Below are positions 34,801 to 49,748 of a stretch of DNA of 64,000 nt, in pieces (positions within the stretch are counted from its first letter, which is position 1; each line of letters begins with the position of its first letter). The stretch lies in assembly GCA_905182985.1 (NCBI GenBank), contig CAJJDN010000128.1:116413-180412 (forward strand). The letters run 5' to 3'. Position numbers and translations under genes: made by a program. This DNA comes from Paramecium sonneborni (lineage: Eukaryota; Ciliophora; Oligohymenophorea; Peniculida; Parameciidae). Under the pieces are notes generated by a model, which worked only from the letters and a program-made list of their open reading frames with translations, was not told the origin of the DNA and did no database searches.

Positions 34801-37800
34801 CTTCTTCTTAATCAGGATGTATAGAATGTATAAATTTTTCTTCTTCATCTTATGGTTTGATTTCTAAACATTCAATTCCATCNAAAAAGGTAATTAATTT
34901 CAAAAATTTATTACCCGTAAGAATTTATAACATCCTCTGGATATGTATTTATACTAGTTGTAAGAATCTGACAATATAATCATTAGCTTATCCTAATAAA
35001 TCTCTTCTAATTGGAGTATATCCCAAATTAGCAGTTCCTTTAGAGGATGTAGTAGATTTAACAGAAAAATTATGTTTTGGATTTTTTTCATTATCTGAAT
35101 CTAAATTATCATCTTCGACATATTAGATTGGCTTTTTATCTTCAACTTCTAATTGATATCTGCCCATTCTTCATAAAAAGCTTTGATTTGTAAAAATACA
35201 ATTATCTGTAGTACCTGATATATTGATAATATAAACTTTAGCTTCATCAATAAATTCAACTCTTGTTGTAAAACTTATTGGTTTTTTATTGCTGAATACA
35301 ACTTCAACAGTTAATTTATTTTTAGCAACACCTAAAGTTGAACCTTCAGGAAATCTGAATTCTAGATTGAAATTACTAATTTCTTCAGCCCAGTTATATT
35401 TAAGATTTAAATTTTCATAGCTATCATTAATGACCCTAAAATAGCATTTAGATTATATATTAAGAGGTACAACAGGTAAGATTACTTCTTTTTTGTCAAA
35501 TAGTAATCTTAGATAAGCTCCTGATCCGCTCATAGTAATTTCAACATAAGGTAATGTTGAAGGAATTTCAGGATCTTCCAAAATATACAATTGTATTGTT
35601 CCATTGAAGGATCCAGGACCATAGAGATTAAATTTAACTCTAATATTAATTTATTATCCACTTGGAACAACACCTTCATTAGGTTCAATTGCAAAGATTT
35701 TTTCAGATTTAAGTGATTGACAATCAATTTTCCAATGAACGTCTTTTCTATCTGGATTTGATAATTTAATTTCTTCAACAGTTGGAAAACATTTATCTGG
35801 AGATGTGATGATTTTCTTTTTAAATTCAAATAATTGTGGTTCTACCAAAAATTTAGGTTTAAGTCCTCTACATTTGACTTTCCTCATTAATGAAGATAAT
35901 GGACCATATCTAGCCAATGTAATAGGAATATCAAAAGAATATTATTTAACATCCTTAGGTGAAAATCTCATATGAAATTAAAGAGTTTTACCACCTGCAA
36001 TAGTTATATTGTATTATTTGAATTATTTTGATTCAATTTGAATAGGTTCTGAATTATCAGAGACATTAGCATTATCATCTAAAGGATCTTCTTCTTTAGG
36101 TTCATCTTCTTCTTAATCAGGATGTATAGAATGTATAAATTTTTCTTCTTCATCTTATGGTTTGATTTCTAAACATTCAATTCCATCAGGGCTTTAGGAT
36201 TATCTTTGATGTTCTTAAATCTAAGATTAACTCAACACTCACAGGAGATGAATTAATAAAGGTTAAGGGAATTTAATTACTAGTTCCAAGAGTAGTAACA
36301 TTTCCAAAATCAAAAATATCTTATTCAATTTCTATTTTTGGTATAATAGATGTAGCAGAGAATGGAATATTAATTATTTTACCACCTCTAATTTGAATTA
36401 CAATATCTCCCTTTATAGTCTTCTCTTCTTTGCTAAAGAATTTAACTTAGATATCTTTAGTTTCATCAGATAGAATCTTACCTTTCATTGGTATTATTTC
36501 TAAACATTCAATTTTATGATTTAATTAAAAATACTGCAGTAGATTTCGAATAATTTTTTGTACAAATTAATTTAGACTCAGGCTTACATAATATAATATC
36601 CTTGAAATCTAACGAACCTTATTTAACTGTAACATTTTGGTTCTGTTACCATACCAATACATTTGACACTTTAATCAATACTTTCCTCTGTTTTTAATAT
36701 TATCTTTTCATCTTCTGTTTTTGTTATTGCTGCTGTATATTATTATTATTATTATCCTGTTATTTATTGAATATATTATATATCTCCTCCAAAAGATGGA
36801 CAATAAAATATCTAACATTCCAAATATTTGCCAGATGCTACTATTCCTTCCTCTGGTTCAACATAGAATAGCTTCTTTTCTGATGTTATCCATTTAAATT
36901 TTGCCTCTGCATTCCCATTATTATTTAATCTCAATATTTCAGATGTCTCCATTTCTGCGTTATCTATGTAAATGTTAATTTCAATTATTATCTACTCATT
37001 TCTAAAAATACTTTTTCAATGATTGCTCCAAACTAAAGTTCAAAAATGTGTTTTTCATTTATAATATATTTTAAATGTGATTTAAACATCCCTAATTGTT
37101 TAGAGCATATACAAATATCAAAACCAGCTGTTTATCCACTTGGAATAATTTAAGGTTTCATATATGAATATGCTAAATCTTCCTTATCCGAATAGATTCT
37201 AGCAGATATACAATTCCGCAATTCATTTCGTACTTAAAAATACTTTATTGCCATAGATTTTACAAATATATTACCAAATTCCAATTTAACTGGTCCTGCA
37301 CAAATCTTTAGTAATGTTTAAGAATTCAATTCCTAAGTTGTATCTCTTATTTCACTATGTGTTTTTGGTTCACTTGGAAATTTCTTTTTTGGAACTGTTT
37401 TTGGATCAGGATGAAAAGCTTTTATAACATTACCTTGGTTTAGTTACAAATAATGATTCATTTCCATCTGGTAAATTTAGATCTTATTCATAAACATCTT
37501 CACGCATTCCTACTGCAAATTCATAATCTATTGGTGGATCAAGTTTATCTTCTATTGTTGTTTATTATTTCTTTTTCTTCAAAATTAATGATTCATTTTT
37601 TTATCTGATTCATCCTCTCTGTCATCTACTTAATTTTTTTTTTATTTACTAATCCTTGTCCTTTTTTATTCTCTATGCTATTTTAAATACTCATTATATT
37701 TATCCTTATTTAATCGTTTCATCTCTTCAATCTTATCCACACCTATTAAGATAATGAAACTAACGATTTAAGACATTTCAAATGATTATACTAGTATTAA

Positions 37801-39458
37801 TTTAATTTATATACATTCAATATTTAATGAATCCATTATACTTAATCTGTTGATGTTTTAATGATTCCAAAGATAGAACGATCTTTAGAAATTTCTAATC
37901 AGCTCCTTTTCTAAATTATTGTTTTAGGTAATTAACATTTATGAACATATTCCTGTAACTTTAATTGGAATTTTAAACACGCCTCCTAATAGTTCAGCAT
38001 TAAGAACATTTGAAAATTAACCAACATGTTTTGGTCTAAAAGTTACCCAAAAATTGATTTTTTCATTGATAGCTAATTTTTTCAATTAAGGATTGACTGA
38101 AAAGTAAGGAATAGTTGGAAATCCAATGAGTATAGATTATACTTTAGACATATTTGAAACTTCAAATACAATATCTTTAGTTTAATTAGCTATACACTAC
38201 CCAAATTATAAAGTTTAAATAGGAGGAAATTTAATTTGTGGACAAATACAATGAACAGTAAGATGATTAATGGTTCATCATCATTAAAGTCAAATATTGC
38301 TGAATAATGAAATTCTTCTAATTCGATTTTTTTATCTTGATTTAATGCAAATTAACGTGTTTTCATCTACAATTCTTCATTAACTTTAGGTTTACATTTA
38401 AATATTATTGTTACCTATGAATATTATTCAATAACACCTTCTTCTGGCCAACATTCCATAATTCTCTCTGTTTATTCAAGACCTAACTCTGCTGGTGTCT
38501 ATAACTTTAACGTTTCTTCTCTTTCATGTAATCCTTATTTCAATTTTACCTTAAATTTCTATTATCTAGGTGTATTATTTATTAAATAAGCTTCAATTTA
38601 TTTTTGTTATCCATAAAACATGGTGCCAAAATGAAAGGTATTACTTTAAGTACCATTTTAATCAATTAAAAATCTTGTAAATTATATTGATGTTGCATTA
38701 ATTTCAATAGGATTTTTTAAGTTTAATCCACTTTATTAACCTTCTGCAAATACTTCAATAATTCCTCTAAATATTCCTGCATCTCTTGGTTTGTAAAATA
38801 CAGTTACAGTAAATTCTTATCCTGGAATGAGAGTAAATGAATTTGGTTCTATTCTGAATTCTACAATTTTATCTAATTTCAATTCTACTCTTCCTGCTGC
38901 TTTTCCTTCGTTTTAAAAATGTATTTTATCCACTTTCTCTTTTCTGACTCTCACAAATCCTAAATTTATGAATGGCTCATAAATTATCCTTATTTATTAT
39001 ATTGGAATACGCTGCTTATGCTGGAAATGCATGTAATGGAATATTTATACTATACTAACCATCAGTTACAATCTTTAGTTAGTCTGTAAATGAATCTAAA
39101 GTGGCTGTTTCAAATGTTACAATTAATTTCATTGAAAGTCCAGCAGCTATTGCACTTAATTAATTATCTATATTATTTACCCTTGCATTTCACATCTAAA
39201 ATGAGAATGAGGTTGAAATACTCTTATTCTACGTGCATTTTATGTTAAATTTCGTATATAAACAGCAATCTCATAAGTCTAATTTATCTATATATCCTTG
39301 AATATAATTTCATTAGGAACAACTTCTATTGGTGCTCCTGAAGATAATAGCTTGATTTTAGATAACTCAAGCTGCTTTTATTCATTAATATAAATTTTAA
39401 TTATTGCATTAATACTACATTTTATTTCATTTAGTATGTCATATATAAATCTATTCAT
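26556..39458 (-). CDS. CFAP47: Very large ciliary ASH-domain protein, CFAP47-like
   Basis: Gene on the minus strand from ATG 39458 (MNRFIYDILNEIKCS) to a TGA at 26556-26558; its three internal gap duplications make it look longer. Without them about 8.6 kb remain, or roughly 2,850 aa, near the size of animal CFAP47. The N-terminal immunoglobulin-like ASH/MSP modules are clear: VVPNEIIFKDIQINQTYEI, EPFINLGFVRVRKEKVDKI, FHFGTMFYGQQKQIEAYLI. Mid-gene a segment resembling the CFAP47 calponin-homology region occurs (QLKIEGALLNHIRSEYLLGY). Introns include 26 and 22 nt near the 5' end. The role is a motile-axoneme protein. I did not resolve every exon; about 37700-37950 is unclear and there is an apparent 1-nt frameshift near 38270. 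HYDIN is the main alternative. Confidence 0.7.
29111..31695. repeat. Gap-flanking duplication (29111-29934 = 30872-31695) around 937 N
   Basis: Constant offset 1761. The sequence right of the N block starts 824 bp before the point where the left contig ends, so no sequence appears to be missing and the 937-N gap is artificial. Confidence 0.85.
33579..36187. repeat. Gap-flanking duplication (33579-34882 = 34884-36187)
   Basis: Constant offset 1305 across a single N at 34883, again inside the CFAP47-like gene. Both copies hold the same exons, including the region before the calponin-homology-like segment. Confidence 0.85.
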
Positions 39459-39486
39459 AATTTCATATTTACATATCTAAAATTAA

Positions 39487-40326
39487 ATGAGAAATCTGTA
39501 ACCAATCTAAAATGTATTTCTAAGATAAGATTACAATGTCGGAAAAATAAATTTAGTTGTCTTACATGGGTTATTGGGTTCAAAAACTAATTTTAAAAAT
39601 TTAGTTAATAGTACTCAAATAAGTAAATATCTGAAATCTGCTTACTTGTTAGATGTCAGGTATAATATATTTAAATATTTTAGGAATCATGGTGATTCTC
39701 CAAAAACATAAACAATGAGTTATGAAGAGATGGCATGTGATTTAAAACACTTTATTGTTAATCATAATCTTAAAAATGTAGTTTTTATGGGACATTCAAT
39801 GGGAGGCAGAATAATATTTTCATATTTGGAGAATTTTCCAAATGATTGGCCACTTGGTAATGTAATAGTAGATGTTGGACCAGGTAAAAGTGATGGCAAA
39901 AATTATATTAAGAAATTATAAGAAATTGATCTTAAAAACAAAAATCTAAAAGACATAGAGTAAAATATATATGAAGTAGTTAAGAACAAGGTAATGACTC
40001 AATTGATTATAACAAATCTTACATCCACAAATAAAGATGGAATAAATATTAATTATGACTGGAGATTGAATATTGATTCAATATCATAGTTTTCAAATTA
40101 AGGTCATAAAGAATTTAGAAGTAATTATAATGGTCCAGTATGTGTTATATGCGGAGAAAAATCAGAATATGTGAATTATAATGATAGAAATCGCTTTTTA
40201 CAAATATTTCCAAAAATAGACATCGATAAAGATATACATTTTATAGCAGGAGCAGGGCATTGGGTCTAAGTGGAAAAACCAAGAGAATTTATTAATTTGA
40301 CAAGCCAATATTTATCTTAATTTTGA
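39487..40326 (+). CDS. Alpha/beta hydrolase, ABHD11-like, 271 aa
   Basis: ATG 39487 to TGA 40324-40326 with one 24-nt intron (39660-39683), 272 codons. Landmarks of the ABHD11 branch: INLVVLHGLLGSKTNFKNL (oxyanion HGL), DVRNHGDSP, MSYEEMACDL, nucleophile elbow VVFMGHSMGGR with the Ser, the acidic-residue region with VCVICGEKSEYV, and the catalytic His in HFIAGAGHWVQVEKP. ABHD11 is a mitochondrial serine hydrolase in animals; here there is no obvious targeting peptide (start MRNLQPIQNVFLRQD), so the compartment is open. The gene starts 28 bp from the divergent start of the CFAP47-like gene and ends 13 bp before the convergent next gene. Confidence 0.9.
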
Positions 40327-40339
40327 AAATTATTAAAAT

Positions 40340-40900
40340 TCATTTCTTATGTTTCTTTCTAAAATTCATGCCACTCTACTTTTTATTTTATTTACTCTTT
40401 TTATCATTTTTTTAAGATGTCTATGGTTGTTCTCTTTCCTATTATTTTACCATAACACTTTAAACTTCTTCATTTTGATCCTCAACCTATTCAATTTTTA
40501 GAAATTCTTCCTCTCCCAAATCATGTACTTAAAAATTATTTGGATTATTCTTCTTAATATTTTATTCTGGTTCATCAGTATCATAATATTCATAGATACT
40601 AATCACATCCTCATAACAGTCTTCTGGGATATCATAATTATCAATAAGTCTTCCTAAATCCATCTAATGGCCTAAGCTCAATTCATCTGGATAGTCATCA
40701 TATTCATAAATGGCGTCTTCATATTCTTAAGAAATTTCTACAATATATTTCTAGAGTACCTTCAAACCATCTATCTTCTCCTTCAATCACTTTTTTGATT
40801 ATTTTGGACTCAATACTTTATAAATGATATTTGTACTTTGAATAGTTGAACTGTTCGCAAAAAATACACAAAAAATTAAGACAACTAAAACGAATTTCAT
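40340..40900 (-). CDS. Small secreted acidic protein with an in-frame TGA
   Basis: ATG 40900 begins a good signal peptide (MKFVLVVLIFCVFFANSS). The remaining sequence is acidic in the middle (EYEDAIYEYDDYPDELS) and basic at the end (KSKQNKKQSGMNFRKKHKK), stopping at TGA 40340-40342. Codon 38 is TGA (40787-40789). Either a 36-nt intron (40781-40816, GTATTG...TGAAG) is removed in frame, giving 174 aa, or the gene is interrupted, or the base is wrong. 36 nt is longer than all other introns I placed. The unknown protein is probably secreted; no enzyme motif seen. Confidence 0.55.
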
Positions 40901-41019
40901 TTTGTAATTATTGTTAAATGTAAGAAAACTTAATTCAAATTGACTTTTCATAAATCGAAGGTTTGGATCCATGTATATAAGGAGGATATAAGATAATTTT
41001 CAATTAAGAAATCCCTTTC

Positions 41020-41632
41020 ATGATAAAATTTCCAGACTAAGAAGATTAAAGCATTGTTGAAACTATTCGTGTTAGAATAATGATTTTAGTATGAATATTG
41101 AAAATATCAAATTAGGGTAATGGAAAAGATTTATAACAATTAACTTTGGAGTTGTCAAGTGAAAATGATTTATTTTTCTATTACTTTCACACAGTGGATA
41201 AAGACAATTTTCAAGTTGTTAAAACAAATTAAAAGCTTAACACAGATTTTTTTGGGTATCCAGAAGTATGTGTAAAAACATTTAGGAGATGTTAATTAGA
41301 ATAATAGCAGTATATAAATTGATTTATATGTGAAAAGTTTTGCACCGATATTATATATTTAACAGAATGCAAGAGCGTAAGTGAGTATTGTTTAAACATT
41401 GGAGTATAAGGAATTAACTTTAATAACATTTGAAATGATAGCAGGAGATGAAGAAATCATTAAATAGCATGTCTACTATAAACATGGAGCAGTGAAATCT
41501 AAGTTTTAGATATTAAATGCTAAAATAAAGGATGTAAATAAATTTATTGATTTTGTATTTTAGATACATGAATTAGTAAAAGTGAAGAATCCTTAACTAT
41601 TGCTTCATTTATAAAAATACCTTCCTAATTGA
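41020..41632 (+). CDS. SAS6L: SAS6-like (SAS6L) head-domain protein, 169 aa
   Basis: Four introns (41089-41115, 41266-41285, 41310-41337, 41377-41404) leave 170 codons. The protein follows the SAS-6 N-terminal head: ETIRVRIMILGNG, TLELSSENDLFFYYFHTVDK, FGYPEMLIRIIA, ITFEMIAGDEEIIKQHVYYK and KVKNPQLLLHLQKYLPN. In canonical SAS-6 this head makes the nine-fold cartwheel and is followed by a long coiled coil; here translation stops right after the head. That architecture is what defines the SAS6-like paralogue described in several protists, where it marks apical or basal-body-associated structures. The gene sits 64 bp upstream of the CDPK gene. Confidence 0.85.
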
Positions 41633-41646
41633 TGATATATAATATA

Positions 41647-44449
<2,803 letters not shown>

Positions 44450-44591
44450 ATTAATAATAGAATTCATATTCTATAATATAATTAAATTTATTTTTTTTTA
44501 TTTCATTTCTCTATTCATAATTTCAAATAAAAAGACCAAATAAAAATGTTTATATATTATACACATTTTTTATATATATTTTTTTAGGGTA

Positions 44592-47500
44592 TCATAAATA
44601 GTAAGCTGCCTTCATTACTAATTATTTTGTAATCAACTTTGCTTTGCTGTTCTCTTTGCATAATTATTCAATTTATGGTTTATAATCTCCAACTTCTCTG
44701 AACGATAATAAAATAATCAAACTAAATAAAGCAGCTCCTTTGATATTATGTTCAGGACTTTTACAAAACTCAATCAATGATTTTATGTAAGTCTTATATT
44801 ATTTATTATTAACTATACATTTAAATGTTCTTATTCTAAATTTATACTCATTATCATAATAATTTTCTCATTTTCATCTAAATGTGACATCTCAAATTCA
44901 CTTTCAATTTCATTATTAGATAATTATCTAAAATATTTTAATCTAATTACTTTAATAATGGGGCTTTAAGTAAATTCCCAATTGGTTCCAAGGCCAATTT
45001 GCATACTTATCTCACTTAAACACTTTCATCTAATAAATGAAGCATCACTGATACTAATGCTTGTCTTAAATATGACATAATTTATTCATTCATTATTTCC
45101 TCTACAAAACAAGTATTACATAATTTTGAGAAAAGAGAAAATGCTGAAATTCTAATCTTAGTCATCGTCTTCTCAAAATTAGCTGTTGTTGTAAATATCA
45201 ATTAAGGTATATAGGCCAAAAAGTCTGTTTTTGAATCAACTAAATTTTATAAACTGATCATAGCACTTCTAACACATATTTCTTATTAATCATCCAATAA
45301 ATTTATTAGACATTCAATAATTTCTTATTAGAGTTCTTTATCAATTTTTTCATCTGCTTTTAAATAATATGACAATCCTCCCAATCCAAAAGCAACCTAA
45401 GCTCTTACATTGTCACTATCATCTTCTGCTGATTCTAATAGAGTTTTCAATAAATTCTCATAAACATTCTATTATGCATATTCTTTCTTATAACTTCTAA
45501 TGAATTAATTAATAACAACAATTGCACCTAATCTATATGATGCTTATTCTTTTTTAGTAAATCCTTCTATAAAATTAAAGAGTTTCTATTAATCTTAAAA
45601 TGAAGCTCCTTTACAATATATCATGACAATCTCTTAGACTCCATCTTCAACTTCTTCTTCTATTAATAATTTCTTAAACACATGCTATGATATTCCTTCG
45701 ATATTGCAGATAGTCAATAGATTTTGAAATGCCCATATAGCAGTCTATACAGATTAAATTGAACCTGATAATTTTGGATCATGGCAAGTCATAAATCTTA
45801 ATAAGAAGGTTCCTAAAATACTTGCCATCGATTTAGGTAACATCTCACTTAAGATTTTATTTTCATCAATTAACAGTTATCCTATAAATAAAGATGCATT
45901 AACTAAATAATTTCCAATATCTCCAGTGATAACTACAAAATATCATAATTTTTTTACTTCCTTCTGGATTATTTAAAACATCAGTTAGAAATTTAAAACT
46001 CTATATCATAAATGGTTTCTTCTAACTAACACAATTTAGAAAAAGTTTTGGAAATATTCCTACTGGAAATTCTGATTAATTATCTAAAAGTATTTTCAAA
46101 GAATCACTTAAATTATTTTAAGCCAACAAATCCATTGCTTTGCTTATATTAGAATTACTAAATAATTTAAATACTATCTTACATTTATTCTTATGAAGAT
46201 GATCCCACTCCTTACTGACAAATTGATTACAATAGACCGAAAATTCTATTTAAATCACCATAGTCACTTTCATATATGCACTAAATCAAAGAGACAAATC
46301 CATGTAATGATTCTACAATAGGTTCATTTATTAAATTCTATAATTCTTACATTAGTATTGATAATTCGTTATGATGTAATTTCTCTCTTAAAGATTTTAT
46401 CAATTAAGAATTGAATTCATCATCAGTTTTTTAATAAATATCTAAATAAACTCCCAAAGACAACATAACCTTTTCTAAAATCAAAACAACAGACCTTTTT
46501 GCATTAGTATTACGATATAAAATAGAAAGCAATGTCAAAATTACTTTAAAATAATTCTTATGGTTTTATTCCATTTTTAATTTTACTCTCTATATACTTC
46601 TCTGTAGAATTTCAATTAATTAATCATTGTCTTTGATTGATTTAATTAGATACAATAGAGATTACCAAACAGAAATAGGCTGAGAGTCTTCTTCTAATTT
46701 AATTGTTCCTAAGAACAACAAAAAACAATTTTAAAATGTAATATTGACTTATTCTATTGATAGATCATATTTGGATTCTAAATGTTAACTCAATAATTAT
46801 TAAGCTTTATTGTATTCAATAGATGCTAAACGATATTATAAATTAATTGTATTAAGATTTCTAAATATATTTCCTCTTGTGATATTTTTTTGACAATGAT
46901 TCAAAACTTAGTCTCTATATTTCTAATAACTCAATAAGAATGAGGATGCTGCTGCTTCATCAGTATTTTCAATTGATCTTTCAATAGCTTTGCTTATGGA
47001 TTCCAAAGAAATTTAGAGAGAGTTGAATAATTGGTCATGTCCAATAAATGGCATAACATTAGGTAGGATATTTTTCTCTAAAATTTCTAAGGAAACTTAT
47101 TTAGCTAAACAACCATAGGCAATTAATAGTGTAGCACGAAAAGAAGCTAAATATTCATCACCTCCACTTTTTTAAAATATGGATAAAACACTTTCTTTAA
47201 AAGAGCCTGTATTTTTCTTTTGTATAACTTCACAATTTAAGATAGATTTGACCTTATCTAACACTAATTGAGTATGCCTCTCTCCTATGTAACCAAAACA
47301 TTCAGCTACACAAAGTCGAAGATTGAAATCTGGTTCTTATACTGGAACATTTAAATTAAGTGCTTGATTAGTGTATTCTTAATGACATATACTAAATAAC
47401 TTGTCTAAATTATATTTGATTGTTTCTTGATTCGTAAGAAAACTCATTAGTGTTGCTTACATTTTCATAATTGGTAATCTCAAAGCTTGTGAATTTAAGT

Positions 47501-49505
47501 ACATACTGAGTTAAACTTGGAAATCTTCTTCTATTTAAGAGAGTTCTTTGCTTTAAATGAATAATGATAAACAAACCTTCCATATTTATTATACTTTTTC
47601 TTCATAAAATTCATCCAAAGGTTTTTTGTTTATCAAATATTATTTCAATGCCTCAATATTTTAGTGAAAACTACTTGATACTTTTAAATCAAATGTTTTC
47701 ACTAAATAAGGCAAAAAGTTCACTGCTTCAGATCCTAAATTTGGAAAGAAATATGGAATTTAAATTAGTAATAACATTCTTACAACTATAACATGTTGAG
47801 CAACAGGAGAATTGTGAGTAATATTATTTAATTTTTGTAAGATTTAAGTATAACATTTAAAAATATGAGATAATCCAGGGGAAAACTTTTGATTATTAAT
47901 AATTTCTAATCCCATGGGCCATAATAAATCATAAAAATATTAATCTTATGCAAGTGTTGTTAATATTTTTTATGCTCTACTCTTCAATAGCTTTCAAAAT
48001 ATAAATTTGATTCTTACTTCTAATGTTGTTTCAAACGGGGCTGCTCTTTATTTTCCATACTCTTCCAATTCTTTATCGTGAATTGAAACTTGATTAAATA
48101 GATAAAAAAGTAATGCTTTCACATCCAAATAAGTTTAATTGATTGGTTATTCTTCATCTTTTAATTTATAATATATTTATAAGATGATTTCACAAATAGC
48201 ATATCTGACTTCACAATCCTATTCGAATTATAAATTTAATAATTATAAAACCAATTATCTTTTATATGGTTCTGAAATCTACTTAAAATTTCTCGATAAA
48301 ATAAAATTACAAATCCAAAGACATGATACTCTTTCTATAGAGTCTTTACTCTAAAAAATAAATATATATATATACATTAATTCTTCCAATAAATAAATCT
48401 AAACAATTATCGATATTGAATTTGGATACCGTCTATAAAAGAGTTAATAAATCGTTTTTATATTTTAAAGCATTTGGATCAAAAGGATAATTAGGGGAGA
48501 AAATAGGATTTTTATAAAATTCATACAATGATACCATGATTGATTTAATGATTCCTTCATATCCAATTCTATCTAATTAATATAATCTCTCTAAGAATTT
48601 GTTAAAACCTTCAAATAATGGTCTCAATTAGTTATTTTTCTATTTCAAGACACTCAAATATACAGACGTTAATCTTTCTAAACTACGTTCCAATCTTTCT
48701 CTAGATATAAATTAACTCATGAATCCTACTAATGATAAAACTTAAAGTTATGTAGTTGTCTACATCCAATCTTTAATAATTTAATCAAATATAAGCCAAC
48801 TCACATTTTATACCTATTCTTAATTTATTTAAATCTAATTCTCTTCAAAATGATTGAGTGTTTTATATATCGATTACAATAAGGAACAATAATCTAATCT
48901 ACATTGATCTGTTTTTACAAGAGAGAGAGATGATAAAATCTTTTATAAAATTTCATATGAAAATTGTCTAAAGTATTCTTTACCTAACAAACTTAATTAA
49001 AACTTTACTTTATGATTCAAAAATCTATTAAATGATCTTTAAAATAACTATTTCAGGAACACGTCCTGATTCAAAAAAATCAGATATATGATTTATGATC
49101 AATTCATCAAATACATCCATTAATTTGATATGGATATCAGTAAGCAATTAATTTAATTCTTCTGAAATTTATGGTTGACTGAGTATTCGATTAATAATTC
49201 GTTTTAACACATGTGTACATTAAATGACTGCTAATTTGGCATCCTCTGTTTTACTTAACAATCCTGCAACTTAGAGAGTTAATCTTAATACTCTAGTGTA
49301 TTCATTATTGATTTCAGCCATCTAAAATACATTTAATAAGTACTTCATCTAAAATCTCAGAACATTTACACAAGTAGACAACAGGATGTTTTTACATTAC
49401 TTAACGACTAATTTGTTCACTCTGCTTTTCGTCTCCTTCTTTTATAAATTGTTAGATTAAGCCTAAGTATAAGTTAAACAACTTACTTTCAAGCAGCTAA
49501 CTCAT
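44592..49505 (-). CDS. Large HEAT-repeat protein, possibly MROH-like
   Basis: From ATG 49505 (MSQLLESKLFNLYLGLIQQF) to TGA 44592-44594, about 1,600 aa after small introns, of which a 22-nt one near 49328-49349 is clear. The whole length is helical with repeats such as NVRAQVAFGLGGLSYYL, ECLINLLDDQEICVRSAM and TKIRISAFSLFSKL, i.e. HEAT/ARM solenoid units. Size and style resemble Maestro heat-like repeat proteins (MROH), but importin-beta or another solenoid scaffold cannot be excluded. No membrane or catalytic motif. I did not place every intron, so internal borders are approximate. It is convergent with the CDPK gene (142 bp) and divergent from the phosphatase gene (243 bp). Confidence 0.65.
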
Positions 49506-49748
49506 TTTCAATTATTAATAAAAAAATATAAATACCACTTAAAAAAACTTATTTAATTCATTTCTCATTAATTTAATGACATAAACTTCAATTATACACA
49601 TTTACATACCTCATATTCTAAATTTAACTCTCTATAATATTAAATATCATATTTTAGATTGTGAATGACGATTTTCTGAATGAAGAAAATATAAAGAGAT
49701 TATATTAAATTAAACAGACTTTTTTTAATTTAACAATATTTAAACAGA

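Noticed and set aside
40787..40789. Selenocysteine at the in-frame TGA
   Set aside because: No Cys-rich redox motif around it and no selenocysteine-insertion hairpin that I can see downstream; intron or lesion is more likely.
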